NCBI GenBank assembly: GCA_030248215.1
Contig: JASANG010000753.1
Span: 248,001-312,000 of the forward strand
From: Enoplolaimus lenunculus
Taxonomy: Eukaryota > Nematoda > Enoplea > Enoplida > Thoracostomopsidae
DNA: 64,000 bases
Direction of reading: 5' to 3'
A program made the position numbers and the translations under genes. A model generated the notes under the pieces. It was not told the DNA's origin and did no database searches. It was given only the letters and a program-made list of their open reading frames with translations. Numbering within the stretch: position 1 is the stretch's first letter; each line of letters opens with the position of its first letter. This document shows, one piece after another, positions 26,301 to 31,287 of this stretch.

Positions 26301-26739
26301 TATTGACGTTTTCGAATCGAAAAACAAGTAACAGATGTTTGATATTTAACCTAAATCTTTGCCTAATCTACAGGATCGCCGCCAACTCACCTCGCTAAGG
26401 AAAGATATAAAAATATTTTGCGAGGGGCATATAAAGGTTTCCGACCGGTTCCAAGTGTAAAGTTGAAACTTTTCCAGAGTGGCCTCCACGTTTTTCTAGG
26501 GGACGCTTAGCCCATGACCCCTTCTGGTTGCGATGTTGCTAGTCACGTGTTGAATTTGTTTAAACCAGGTAACTTGGTTTCATAACGGCAGCCGAATCGC
26601 TAGCGAGCAAGTATTTGAACCAAAGTTGGCGCATTTTCAAATCAACGAAGCAACCGACAAAACCGCAGGAACTTATAAAGTTGCAATTGAAAATCGTTAC
26701 GGATACGCGGAAAGTGTTGCGCAATTGTTTGTTGAATAA
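8180..26739 (+). CDS. vWA-Ig(5)-vWA-Ig extracellular protein, whole gene span (secreted form; first exon missing)
   Basis: Nineteen exons, each with AG acceptor and GT donor, join without a phase conflict into about 1,024 codons ending at TAA 26737-26739. Domain order: vWA1, Ser/Thr-rich linker, Ig1-Ig5, vWA2, Ig6. Both vWA domains keep the MIDAS residues (DGSSS and DGSAS; LTDG and VTDG), so metal-dependent ligand binding is plausible. The Ig domains keep Trp and the DxGxY-A-N-xxG core, but lack the disulphide cysteines. The fold mix resembles hemicentin-type matrix proteins, which have a single vWA, so this is not called as that gene. Expected location is extracellular. The upstream exon must end in phase 1; start codon and signal peptide were not found. 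A longer membrane form is possible (exons from 30280 onward). Introns are packed with MITEs. Confidence 0.85.
8693..8898 (+). CDS. Exon: vWA1, middle part
   Basis: Phase 1 in, 0 out; donor GTAAGA. It reads AIQKIDYLNSGWTFTLRALD, then YLLVLTDGNAADW with the third MIDAS loop Asp (LTDG). Homologous to the exon at 23057. Confidence 0.88.
9144..9431. mobile_element. Group J MITE
   Basis: Ends CAAGAGTGGATGACGCATAC and TTATGCACTCTTG. Flanks ATCATA(C)/ATCATA(G) suggest a 6-7 bp duplication. Conserved interior blocks as in the copy at 5.05 kb. Confidence 0.8.
9595..10037 (-). mobile_element. Group K element, subfamily 2, with internal duplication
   Basis: Starts CTCTTCACATGAATATTTTC and ends GAGTGGGAGGGTTAATTA. 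The tRNA-like block (GACCACTGAGCTAT on +) occurs twice, near 9690 and 9850, with its downstream half, giving a tandem duplication of about 160 bp inside the element. Confidence 0.7.
10130..10316 (+). CDS. Exon: vWA1, last part
   Basis: Acceptor CTTTAG, donor GTAACC; phase 0 in, 1 out. It reads VASVFVIGIGDELDANRLVQ, then NVFSAHDFVQL and SVCKTLHY, the typical final strand and helix of vWA. Homologous to the exon at 23974. Confidence 0.88.
10359..10510. mobile_element. Group R element (TTAGGC-type core)
   Basis: Shares CCCGACAACTTGTAATC, AATTTCATCGACTCG and a TTAGGC core ending AGGATTATACTTAGATTTATT with 48495-48683. The ends are unlike groups A, B and C. The right end is truncated here. Confidence 0.6.
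10740..10865 (+). CDS. Exon: Ser/Thr-rich linker between vWA1 and Ig1
   Basis: Acceptor ATTTCAG, donor GTATGA; phase 1 in, 1 out, 126 nt. About 42 residues, roughly half Ser, Thr and Ala with few charges, as in an O-glycosylated stalk. Confidence 0.7.
10985..11115 (+). mobile_element. Group D (hAT-like) fragment
   Basis: The right half of the group: TTGTGTTGGCAGAAAA, ATCAATATCCGTTTTCCG and ACTATCCGTTTACA. Compare the complete copy at 40228-40566. Confidence 0.65.
11120..11508. mobile_element. Group F element
   Basis: Long inverted ends, TATTCTCAAATGTGTGCATC and AGGTGCTATACACATTTGAG, with a second conserved block (CCAGTTGATGATAGGT / ACTGGTAATAGGTGC). It hosts a group C fragment at about 11205-11275 that ends CCCTGTTCTATACATGGGCC. 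Confidence 0.7.
11902..12005 (+). CDS. Exon: Ig1, N-terminal half
   Basis: Acceptor TTTTTTTCAG, donor GTAAGT; phase 1 in, 0 out. It reads MIVSGPSDQTISAGKSLNLE, then ATVTGYEYA. The position that is Cys in classical Ig (strand B) is Ala. Confidence 0.85.
12403..12701. mobile_element. Group J MITE (intron)
   Basis: CAAGAGTGGAAGATGCATAC at the left and TTATGCACTCTTC at the right, with the CACGGCACGCG and CCCGGTGGTACATTTTA blocks. Diverged by small deletions relative to the 5.05-kb copy. Confidence 0.75.
12851..13013 (+). mobile_element. Group I MITE just upstream of the Ig1 second exon
   Basis: Left end CCGTAACCAGCTCACTTTG, middle AAGCAAGGTTGAAAATTTTC, right end TTTGGCTACGGACCC. The right end is only 36 bp before the exon at 13050, so it lies in or near the branch-point region. 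Confidence 0.75.
13050..13230 (+). CDS. Exon: Ig1, C-terminal half
   Basis: Acceptor CTTTCAG, donor GTAAGC; phase 0 in, 1 out. It reads IEWYKDGKRKGA with the core Trp, then DEGNYEIRAFNAYG, the canonical strand F pattern with no Cys, and AYVKVIG. Confidence 0.9.
13284..13733. mobile_element. Group L MITE, TA duplication
   Basis: 450 bp with near-perfect inverted ends CTGTAGTGACCCGAATAAGA and TCTTATTCGGGTCACTACAG, flanked by TA on both sides. Copies at 29033 and 61209. TA duplication fits the Tc1/mariner class; no transposase is present. Confidence 0.88.
13933..14112. mobile_element. Group G palindromic MITE
   Basis: A near-complete palindrome: CACTGCAAAAAATGGTGAGT ... ACTTACCATTTTTTGCAGAG, with arms containing CCGAAATAGGCTTTTCCTG and its inverse. 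DNA or RNA would fold into one long hairpin. Other copies at 31.9, 34.5, 38.9 and 40.0 kb. Confidence 0.85.
14139..14235 (-). mobile_element. Group I remnant, reverse
   Basis: CAACCTTGCTTATAAGTCAT and GAAAACCCTTGTATA match the inverted interior of group I. Short frames here are not coding. Confidence 0.45.
14323..14886. repeat. 23-bp minisatellite with CCTAAG core
   Basis: About 24 copies of CCTAAGCCTATTCCTAATTAAAT written as a 23-bp unit (variants CCTATTTC and CCTGTTCC). CCTAAG is the complement strand of the TTAGGC-type hexamer. It lies in the intron between Ig1 and Ig2. Confidence 0.92.
15083..15153 (+). mobile_element. Group I short copy upstream of Ig2
   Basis: CCCTTAGCCGGGCTACCTTG and CTGAGGCTACGGACCC are the two group I ends with most of the interior deleted. 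It ends 18 bp before the exon at 15172. Confidence 0.55.
15172..15269 (+). CDS. Exon: Ig2, N-terminal half
   Basis: Acceptor TTTTAG, donor GTAAGT; phase 1 in, 0 out. It reads PQIIDHSELITVRSGQKIV, then INYTVKGSPYM; no Cys. Confidence 0.85.
15416..15611. mobile_element. Group B MITE (TTAGGC-type core)
   Basis: GATGTTACTTTTAGGACCGT and CCTTAAAGTACCATTGGC ends, with TTTTGCAACGC inside. Flanking duplication unclear. Confidence 0.75.
15810..15984 (+). CDS. Exon: Ig2, C-terminal half
   Basis: Acceptor ATTTTAG, donor GTTCGT; phase 0 in, 1 out. It reads VQIHKDGLLLN, then TDNAGLYRIWAINNYG and ARVTVLG. The core Trp is replaced (VQIHKDG), which is unusual, but the rest of the fold is clear. Confidence 0.87.
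16013..16223. mobile_element. Group A/C MITE, reverse orientation
   Basis: GGCCAACACATAGAACAGGA ... TCCGCCACTGATCTTTACAT. CCTAAG-type core. Flanks AAGCGATG/AGGTGATG match at 6 of 8. Confidence 0.72.
16675..16793 (+). CDS. Exon: Ig3, N-terminal half with Asn/Thr-rich lead
   Basis: Acceptor TTTTTTGCAG, donor GTAAGT; phase 1 in, 0 out. It reads ENTTTNTIGG, then MILVSPSNVTKYELESATVS and IVINGTNYK. NVT and NGT are possible N-glycosylation sites. Confidence 0.85.
16911..17120. mobile_element. Group A/C MITE
   Basis: TGGCTAATGCATAGAACAGA left end, CCTAAG-type core, right end TTTCGCCACCTGATGTTTAC. Confidence 0.7.
17273..17448. mobile_element. Group A/C MITE
   Basis: GGCCAACTTATAAAACAAAG ... CTCATCTTTACATTGGCC. 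Flanks AGTCGTAC/AGTTGTAG (6 of 8). Confidence 0.72.
17535..17739 (+). CDS. Exon: Ig3, C-terminal half
   Basis: Acceptor TACTGCAG, donor GTAAAG; 205 nt, phase 0 in, 1 out. It reads ITWYDSDGKLVQID (core Trp), then SLTFNQL and FVIVSHENRT. The DxGxY motif is degenerate (NGQHF), so this is the most diverged of the six Ig domains. Confidence 0.85.
17775..17985. mobile_element. Group A MITE (TTAGGC-type core)
   Basis: GGTCCATGTAAACATCAGGG ... CCCTGTTCTTTATATTGGTC. Flanks ATTGTAAG/ATTGTGAG (7 of 8). The left end is 35 bp after the exon donor at 17740. Confidence 0.85.
18002..18153 (+). mobile_element. Group I MITE
   Basis: GCCTGTAGTCAGGTCACCTTG ends-type sequence shortened by mutation, interior CAAGGGTTTTCAATGACCTA, right end CCCTTTGCAACGGGCC. 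Confidence 0.7.
18203..18383. mobile_element. Group O-type element
   Basis: Inverted ends AAGGGTGGAGCTATACTT and AAGTATACCGCCACCCTT, with GACGG/GCCGG words inside. Same class as the elements at 43.7 and 56.5 kb. Confidence 0.65.
18802..18899 (+). CDS. Exon: Ig4, N-terminal half
   Basis: Acceptor TTTTATTAG, donor GTAAGC; phase 1 in, 0 out. It reads ISPVLIEKPKNQQVYLYGN, then FHVKVRGGPYW; no Cys. Confidence 0.86.
19135..19339 (+). CDS. Exon: Ig4, C-terminal half
   Basis: Acceptor ATTTTCAG, donor GTAATT; 205 nt, phase 0 in, 1 out. It reads IRWTHEQISGTLKSSQ, then HSLTLRNVTPEDAGTLYVRI and WNNNG. A textbook I-set C-terminal half except that Cys is absent. Confidence 0.9.
19730..20062 (+). mobile_element. 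Group D (hAT-like) element
   Basis: Shares TTATCGGATATTCGTTTCGG, GATATGCTGCAATT-type and TTGTGTTGGCAGAAGAATAA blocks, and TACTTCAATATCCG, with 40228-40566. The ends are blurred. Confidence 0.65.
20356..20450 (+). CDS. Exon: Ig5, N-terminal half
   Basis: Acceptor GATTTCAG, donor GTAAGC; phase 1 in, 0 out. It reads KPNIHQIMNRTVLEGRPVIL, then EANISNAPDK; Cys position is Ala. Confidence 0.84.
20620..20797. mobile_element. Group P foldback element
   Basis: Inverted ends ATGCAACTTCCACAATAACA and TGTTATTGTGGAAGTTACAT. An inner hairpin pairs GTGTCATGGACACTGAAGCC with GGCTTCAGTGTCCATGACAC. Confidence 0.8.
20800..21327. repeat. Intronic sequence with dispersed repeat T
   Basis: Two diverged tandem blocks near 21070 and 21210 (TACG(C)ATGTG ... 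CTAGCTTTAAT). The part TAGTAATCCGTAGTTGCACA recurs inverted at about 58650. No coding signal. Confidence 0.5.
21328..21532 (+). CDS. Exon: Ig5, C-terminal half
   Basis: Acceptor CTTATAG, donor GTGAGT; again exactly 205 nt, phase 0 in, 1 out. It reads VIWYRLSRVIQE, then TLPNVTRDNEGLYKIVASNT and YG. The weak pyrimidine tract is the only doubt; the frame is clear. Confidence 0.87.
22022..22293 (-). mobile_element. Group K element, subfamily 2
   Basis: TTAAACCCTTTCTCACATGA left end, AAAGGATTAA right end. The minus strand has a tRNA-like A box (TCGCTGAGTGG) and B box (GGGATCGAATCTG). Its right end is about 80 bp before the vWA2 exon. Confidence 0.75.
22372..22581 (+). CDS. Exon: vWA2, first part
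   Basis: Acceptor CTCTTTCAG, donor GTATAC; phase 1 in, 1 out. It reads WINFVIDGSASVGGSNFD (MIDAS DxSxS), then FSILQYGLRSVWEL. It aligns along its length with the vWA1 exon at 8180 (also the leading CST and the W-E-x-Q), so vWA2 arose by duplication. Confidence 0.88.
23057..23241 (+). CDS. Exon: vWA2, middle part
   Basis: Acceptor TTATCCAG, donor GTTAGT; phase 1 in, 0 out. It reads LRYMNGTTTRTVHALNK with the second MIDAS Thr region, then ALILVTDGRAADW with the third-loop Asp. The three MIDAS loops are intact. Confidence 0.88.
23316..23475 (+). mobile_element. Group I MITE
   Basis: GGCCGTAGCCAGCTCACCAT ... CTTGGCTACGGGCCC. The typical interior AAGCAAGGTTGAAAAATT is present. Confidence 0.8.
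23508..23672. mobile_element. Group N element
   Basis: Repeated ACTTGC/GCAAGT and GCGGCTGCAA words, with CTTGCAAGGTTATTCGCACA. Related to 44602, 58944, 59240 and 62895. Confidence 0.55.
23692..23913. mobile_element. Group H foldback element
   Basis: Ends CACTGCAAAATTCCAACG and CTCACTGAAATTTACAGTG. The interior is built of GAGTTGATT/AATCAACTC and its inverse. Copies near 50.1 and 50.35 kb. Confidence 0.7.
23974..24163 (+). CDS. Exon: vWA2, last part
   Basis: Acceptor TGTTTCAG, donor GTAAGT; phase 0 in, 1 out. It reads ALVWVIGTGVSVNRSQLIAL, then KIVNSIRCRMP. Counterpart of 10130-10316 with the same phase and a similar terminal Cys. Confidence 0.86.
24512..24580. mobile_element. Group A fragment
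   Basis: GGTCCATGTAAATAACAGGG followed by a short CCTAAG-type core; the right end is missing. Confidence 0.55.
24718..24807. mobile_element. Group K fragment
   Basis: TTTTCTCACATGAATATTTTC at the left, TAGTTGCTCATAGTGTACTC at the right; the tRNA-like part is deleted. It abuts the group B element. Confidence 0.55.
24808..24981. mobile_element. Group B MITE
   Basis: GGTTCATGTTACTTTTACGG ... CCCTAAACGTAACATCGACC with a short TTAGGC core. Confidence 0.72.
25044..25144 (+). CDS. Exon: Ig6, N-terminal half
   Basis: Acceptor CTTGTTCAG, donor GTAAGC; phase 1 in, 0 out. It reads TPPMILMGLQCQKFKPGSSF, then TLTVQVTGTPYN. The Cys here is not at the classical position. Confidence 0.85.
25151..25323 (+). 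mobile_element. Group I MITE directly after the Ig6 donor
   Basis: AGGCCCGTAGCCAGCTCAAC ... CCTTGGCTACGGGC. It begins at the seventh intron base, directly after GTAAGC. Confidence 0.8.
25595..25725. mobile_element. Group A MITE, left end lost
   Basis: CCTAAG core, TTGCAATCCCGCAGAACAAC and right end CAGATCTTTACATGGGTC. Confidence 0.65.
25931..26093 (+). mobile_element. Group I MITE
   Basis: CCAGGCTTGTAGCCAGCTCA ... CACTTTGGCTACGGCTC. Confidence 0.75.
26371..26535 (+). mobile_element. Group I remnant
   Basis: CGCCGCCAACTCACCTCGC, then GAGGGGCATATAAAGGTTTCC and GGGGACGCTTAGCCC: degenerate group I landmarks, about 35 bp before the exon at 26569. Confidence 0.5.
26569..26739 (+). CDS. Exon: Ig6, C-terminal half with stop (secreted end)
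   Basis: Acceptor TTTAAACCAG, phase 0 in. It reads VTWFHNGSRIASEQ, then KTAGTYKVAIENRYG and VAQLFVE, and ends in TAA at 26737. It completes Ig6. Every other Ig C-terminal exon ends in phase 1 with G|GT; this one does not, consistent with a real C-terminus. At 26611 an internal donor (CAA|GTATTT) in phase 0 offers an alternative path to the exon at 30280. Confidence 0.82.
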   Translation, partial: VTWFHNGSRIASEQVFEPKLAHFQINEATDKTAGTYKVAIENRYGYAESVAQLFVE

Positions 26740-26740
26740 A
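26735..26740 (+). promoter_or_regulatory. AATAAA overlapping the stop codon
   Basis: AATAAA includes the TAA of the secreted end. If used it implies a very short 3' UTR. In AT-rich DNA the word is common, so this is suggestive only. Confidence 0.3.
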
Positions 26741-27112
26741 TTTTTTCGAACAATTTTGGCTTTTATCTGCGTCGGAAGCGTGGCGTTTCTGAGATGTTAT
26801 ACGTCTGGTGAATACAGTTAATAATACTCGCGGATTGAAGGGAGTCATCCAAGCAGAGACCTGTCCGCAAAACGGATCAATCCCTAAGATTTTGTACTGT
26901 CAGGTTTAGCACTAAAATGACGTTCGGATTGTCGCTCGCGATTGTTTTCCACTATTTTATATCTCCAGCGGCCTCCCTTTTTAAAAATTTCTGGATCCGC
27001 CACCGTTTTACAAATACAGCACGTCACCTACACCAGCATAGAGTCATGTTTCCCTATAATTTCGTGCAAAGCGTAGCCCTGACTTTACTCAATTCCATAC
27101 AGAGTTTACTAT
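26741..27112. other. Sequence after the secreted stop, no supported gene
   Basis: Possible 3' UTR followed by intron of the longer form. No repeat group and no convincing frame. Confidence 0.4.
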
Positions 27113-27432
27113 GCGCAAGAGTGGATAATGACAAGAGTGTGCAATTCTTGGGGTCTCGCATTGTACAAAATGACCCACCGGGCGTTGTGTTTCTGGCCGA
27201 TCCTCCTTGTTTGGAGTTGGGGTTCGCTATCACATGAATACCCCTAAATTAAACTATAAGGAAAACCATGTTTGACACCGCGTACATAAAGTGTCATGGT
27301 TCGCACAGGATGTACCCCCTTCTAAATAAGAGGGCGGTAGGGCAAAAACGCAACGTGTGCTGGGTACATTTTTTTCTACACAGAATGTGGCCGATTGCAC
27401 AGTCTTCTTAAATAGCGATTATCTTCTCTTGG
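27113..27432 (-). mobile_element. Group J MITE, reverse copy
   Basis: CAAGAGTGTGCAATTCTTGG at the left, CACCGGGCGTTGTG, CCTAAATTAAACTATAAGG, then TCTTCTCTTGG at the right. The interior is inverted relative to 5.05 kb. Confidence 0.78.
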
Positions 27433-27597
27433 TATCAGCAACTACTTTTTACTCCCATAAAACATGTACAAACGCCCATCAAATTTTGTGTATGCAATAA
27501 ACTTGGTAAAGCTTACATTTTACGAACATGAGAATAATAGATACTTTCTGTTTCAGTCAGTGCGTGTTTGCTCGTTTGCAAAAAACTTTTTCATGAA

Positions 27598-28035
27598 ATG
27601 CCTAAGCCTAAGCGTAAGAATGAGCCTAATCCTAAGCCTAAGCTTAAGCCTAAGCGTAAGAATGAGCATAATCCTAAGCCTAAGCTTAAGCCTAAGCGTA
27701 AGAATGAGCATAATCCTAAGCCTAAGCTTAAGCCTAAGCGTAACAATGAGCATAATCCTAAGCCTAAGCTTAAGCCTAAGCGTAACAATGAGCATAAACC
27801 TAAGCCTAAGCTTAATCCTAAGCGTAAGAATGAGCATATTCCTAAGCCTAAGTTTAAGCCTAAGCGTAAGAATGAGCATAATTCTAAGCCTAAGCTTAAG
27901 CCTAAGCGTAAGAATGAGCATATTCCTAAGCCTAAGCCTATAACCTTAAGCCAAGCAAAAAAATAAGTTAAAGCTTAAGCTTACTTTATTCTAGTACCAT
28001 TTAAAAACGGTTCACCCCTGATCTTTACATGGGCC
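27598..28035. mobile_element. Group A MITE with 42-bp higher-order hexamer array
   Basis: 27598-27955 is an array of hexamers arranged as a 42-bp unit (seven hexamers: CCTAAG, CCTAAG, CTTAAG, CCTAAG, CGTAAG, AATGAG, CATAAT), about eight copies. The right group-A end (CCCCTGATCTTTACATGGGCC minus one base) closes it; no clear left end. The hexamer period leaves frames open on both strands (14-residue Lys/Pro repeats), which are not genes. Confidence 0.85.
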
Positions 28036-28271
28036 AAATTCATAATAAACTGACGTGACATTTGACTAAATTTCCATGCTCATAACAACATTTTGTCGTC
28101 TTGGGGGGTAGCAGATTTAAATTTATTACCTTAAAATGCGTGACTTACAATATTCATTGCTTGTAAGATCGGTCAAATCTCTTGTGAATTTGATACGCGG
28201 TTGGCTTTAATGTGGGATTGGTACAAAATGTAAATGCAGAATGGTTTTACAAGTCGACGCTATAAACCTGC

Positions 28272-28460
28272 GACCAATGTAAAGAACAGGGGCGGAACAG
28301 TATCATAAACATATTCCTAAGCCTAAGCCTAAGCGTAAAAATGAGCATATTCCTAAACCTGAGCCTAAGCCTAAGCCAAGCAAAAAAATAGTCTAAAGCG
28401 TAAGCTTACTCTGTTGTACACTCATAGAAAAACGTTCCGCCCCTGATCTTTACATGGGCC
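28272..28460. mobile_element. Group A MITE, well preserved
   Basis: GACCAATGTAAAGAACAGGG ... CCCTGATCTTTACATGGGCC, with GGGCGGAACAGT and ACGTTCCGCCC next to the ends; CCTAAG core of about 12 hexamers. Confidence 0.85.
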
Positions 28461-28679
28461 AAACTCAGCGAAGCAAACGCAAGTTCTACAGTACTCTCAC
28501 TGAGAGTTTCAAAGTGAATTTCAACGTGTAGTTCAATTTGACTCAGTCAGTTTTGGTATAAAATTTTGAGATGGGTAAAATATTTTCATATATTAATATT
28601 ACAAGTTTATGAACTATTATTAATGTACTATTCAAGACTGATTTCATTTCTTGACCAATTTTTTGGCCATTGTACAAAC

Positions 28680-28820
28680 TACGGGTTTTAGACTAATTTT
28701 TTGCTTAGGCTTAGTCTTAGGTACAAGCACATTTTTATATGCGCATTTTCTTAGGCTTAGGCATAGGCTTTGGAATTTGTTTTATACTACCGTTACAGTC
28801 CGGTTCTGTTTTCGTACTAA
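28680..28820. mobile_element. Group A-like fragment
   Basis: TTTTAGACTAATTTTTTGCTTAGG and TACTACCGTTACAGTCCG mark the inner parts of group A; both ends are lost. Confidence 0.5.
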
Positions 28821-28905
28821 CGGTGGTGAATTTTGCTGTGTAACCTAATAAATGATGTAATTTATGCCACACATAAGCAATGTAGTTGCTTGCTAAACAT
28901 AATTG

Positions 28906-29513
28906 GGCCCACGTAAAGATCAGTAGCGGAACGTTTTTCTGGTTGACTTCAAAAGAGAAAGCGTAAAACTTTATAACAATTTTTTTTTTGGTTTAGGATT
29001 TAGGCTTAGATATAAGCTCATTCTTACACTTACTGTATTGACCCGAATAAGAGGGGGGTAATAAGTGGAGGGGTCCCATTTTGAGTCCGAATCAATAGAA
29101 GTCCGTATCCCTAATAAGAGCCCGTAAGCGGATAGGGCTTCTAAACCCTAATTTGAGTCCATAAATGTCAATTAACCCTAACTGTAGCATATAAATGACT
29201 CCAGGACCAAATAATTTGAGTTCGAAACTTAAAGCGTACTTAAATTTTGAATGTACATTCCTAGGTATAACCTTTTCACAAGACAAATAAACGTTTAATT
29301 CAACCGATAATTGCAATACCGGATATATCAGTAACGCAGGGCGGCGGAGCGTGGGTTAAATATAATTAACAGTCCGTAACCGAATAACAATTGGGGTACC
29401 CTCTGGAGAGGCCCAATAAATATCAGTCCCCTTTCTTATTCGGGTCATTACAGTAGGTTTAGGCTTAAAATTATGCCTATACCACTGCTACGGCACTATT
29501 CTTTATATTGGCC
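28906..29513. mobile_element. Group A MITE interrupted by a group L MITE
   Basis: Left end GGCCCACGTAAAGATCAGTA, right end CACTATTCTTTATATTGGCC. Flanks CATAATTG/GACAATTG (6 of 8). The element at 29033-29453 splits its core. Confidence 0.82.
29033..29453. mobile_element. Group L MITE nested in group A
   Basis: CTGTATTGACCCGAATAAGA ... TCTTATTCGGGTCATTACAG with TA on both sides. Inverted relative to 13284. Interior words ACGTTTAATTCAAC and GGATATATCAGTAACG are shared. Confidence 0.87.
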
Positions 29514-29802
29514 GACAATTGTGACTGTTTCTAGCTTGTAATACCTATAGATCGAGCGCTGATTATTATATTAAATACTCAACAATTAAAGCCAGCTTCG
29601 GAGAAATTATATAATGGTTGAATCCGTTTTGAATAATGATAATAGGGGAGTTATCCCAACAGAAATGTTTGATTTATTAAAATTACTCGAGGGTGTGAAA
29701 ATCGTTGCAGACGTTTAGTGACGCTTTTGAACATTCAGCCAAAAAGGCGTCCATACACCCTACAGCTTAATCCAATCTTCCACGAATATTTTTTATTTCC
29801 TC

Positions 29803-30039
29803 GGCCAATGTAAAGAACAGGGGCGGAACAGTATTATAAGCTTATTCCTAAGCCTAAGCCTAAGCTTAAGCCTAATCGTAAGAATGAGTTTATTCCCAAG
29901 CCGAAGCCTAAGCGTAAGAATGAGTTTATTCCTAAGCCTAAGTCTAAGCCTAAACCAAGCAAGAAAATAGTCTAAAGCTTAAGCTTATACTATTCTAGTC
30001 CAACAGAAAAACGTTCCGCCCCGGATCTTTACATGGGCT
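29803..30039. mobile_element. Group A MITE with perfect 8-bp duplication
   Basis: GGCCAATGTAAAGAACAGGG ... CGGATCTTTACATGGGCT, flanked on both sides by ATTTCCTC. This fixes the element ends and the duplication length. Confidence 0.92.
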
Positions 30040-30073
30040 ATTTCCTCTAACGTCTAGATTTATGCACCTTACA

Positions 30074-30273
30074 TCATATCATGCGTACGCCAGGTAACTA
30101 TTGATTGAATAGTGATATGGACACTAAACCTTTTCTGGCTTCAGTGTTTCGGAGGGAATCTGAACTGTTTTTGGCTTCAGCATTCGGGATACGGAAGCTT
30201 TTTTGGCTTAAGTGTTTGTGACACTTCCAATTCAAAAGTTACCTGGTATACGCATGATATTGCGGAAGTTGCA
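30074..30273. mobile_element. Group P foldback element next to an exon
   Basis: TATCATGCGTACGCCAGGTA and GGTATACGCATGATATTGCG are inverted ends, with repeated TTTTTGGCTTCAGTGTT inside. It ends at the acceptor of the exon at 30280, whose ATTTCAG follows its terminal GAAGTTGC. Confidence 0.75.
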
Positions 30274-30279
30274 TTTCAG

Positions 30280-30412
30280 GATATGATCCGAGTCTCGAGC
30301 GTTCGGATTGGAGATGTTTACCCGTCAATTTCCAGCTTAATGATCGAACGCGATGAGGCTTCTAAGTTTTCGTCAGATTACGTTTGTTTCAATATGCGTC
30401 TAGCAGTTATTG
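30280..30412 (+). CDS. Candidate exon: alternative Ig6 C-terminal half (long form)
   Basis: Acceptor GCATTTCAG, donor GTATAC; phase 0 in, 1 out, the same phases as all other Ig second exons. It reads VRIGDVYPSISSLMIERDEA, then SSDYVCFNMRLAVIG, an Ig strand E-F pattern with Tyr-x-Cys. Joined to VTWFHNGSRIASEQ (26569-26610) it gives a complete Ig domain. The join is inferred; no transcript is seen. Confidence 0.6.
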
Positions 30413-30646
30413 GTATACTTTGCTAGTAACGCGGTCCGACAACAAACGATGGTCCTGATACGCTTTTCCCACGGCTCCTGCGCGCTAACCCCCGTATGGT
30501 TCCGTCTTAGGCTCAGAAAGATGCTAAAAGGCTTTGGGAAAGGGGTTACCTTAGGCTTTAACAAAAGTCTAAGCAAAGCTAAGCCTTTTTCTTAGCCCCA
30601 GTCTAAACGTAAGCACAAATGTGAGCGAAAAGTGTACAAGAGCCTC

Positions 30647-30859
30647 GGTCAATGTAAAGATCAGGGGCGGAACGTTTTTCTGTGGGACTAGAAAAGAGTA
30701 AGCTTAAGGTTTAAGACTAATTTTTTTGCTTGGCTTAGGTTTAGGCTTAGGCTTAGGAATAAACTCGTGCTTACGCTTAGGCTTAGGCTTAGGCTAGGCT
30801 TAGGCTTAGGCTTACGAATATGCATATAATACTGTTCCACCCTGTTCTTTGCATTGGCC
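30647..30859. mobile_element. Group A MITE
   Basis: GGTCAATGTAAAGATCAGGG ... CACCCTGTTCTTTGCATTGGCC-type right end. Flanks AGAGCCTC/AGAGTCTT (6 of 8). Confidence 0.83.
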
Positions 30860-31152
30860 AGAGTCTTCATGAGTCATTTAATAAACCAAACCTAAATATG
30901 CTCCCGTAAAATGCTGTCACTTTCCTGGTCACGGGAAGGTTTTTGTCTCATTTTACTCACAATATTGACACATTTTTCAGGCGTTTCATAAGGCAGCAAA
31001 ACGTCAACCGCTTGGCTGCCAGAGGCTTTAGCTTGTGGTCTTGTGTCTCCGTTGCGGGAACAGAACTATTGGAAACACGAACTCAATTTGTCAAAAATTG
31101 TGTTTGTTTTACCAAAATGGAATTAAAACTGCACTTGTTTAGTGAGAGAAAC

Positions 31153-31256
31153 GACCCATGTAAAGATTAGGGGCGGAACGTTTTTCTGTGCGACTGCAAT
31201 AGAGTAAGTAAATTTAAGCTTTAGACTCAATTTTTTGCTTGGTTTAGGCTTAGGCT
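31153..31256. mobile_element. Group A MITE, right half missing
   Basis: GACCCATGTAAAGATTAGGG, then GTGCGACTGCAATAGAGTAA and a brief TTAGGC core that stops at 31256. Confidence 0.7.
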
Positions 31257-31287
31257 GTAACCTAGTATCGATTGCAGTATATGAAAC

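Noticed and set aside
27464-27966. Long frames on both strands encoding Lys/Pro or Leu/Ser repeats
   Set aside because: They are by-products of the 42-bp hexamer array; six-base periodicity keeps all frames free of stops.
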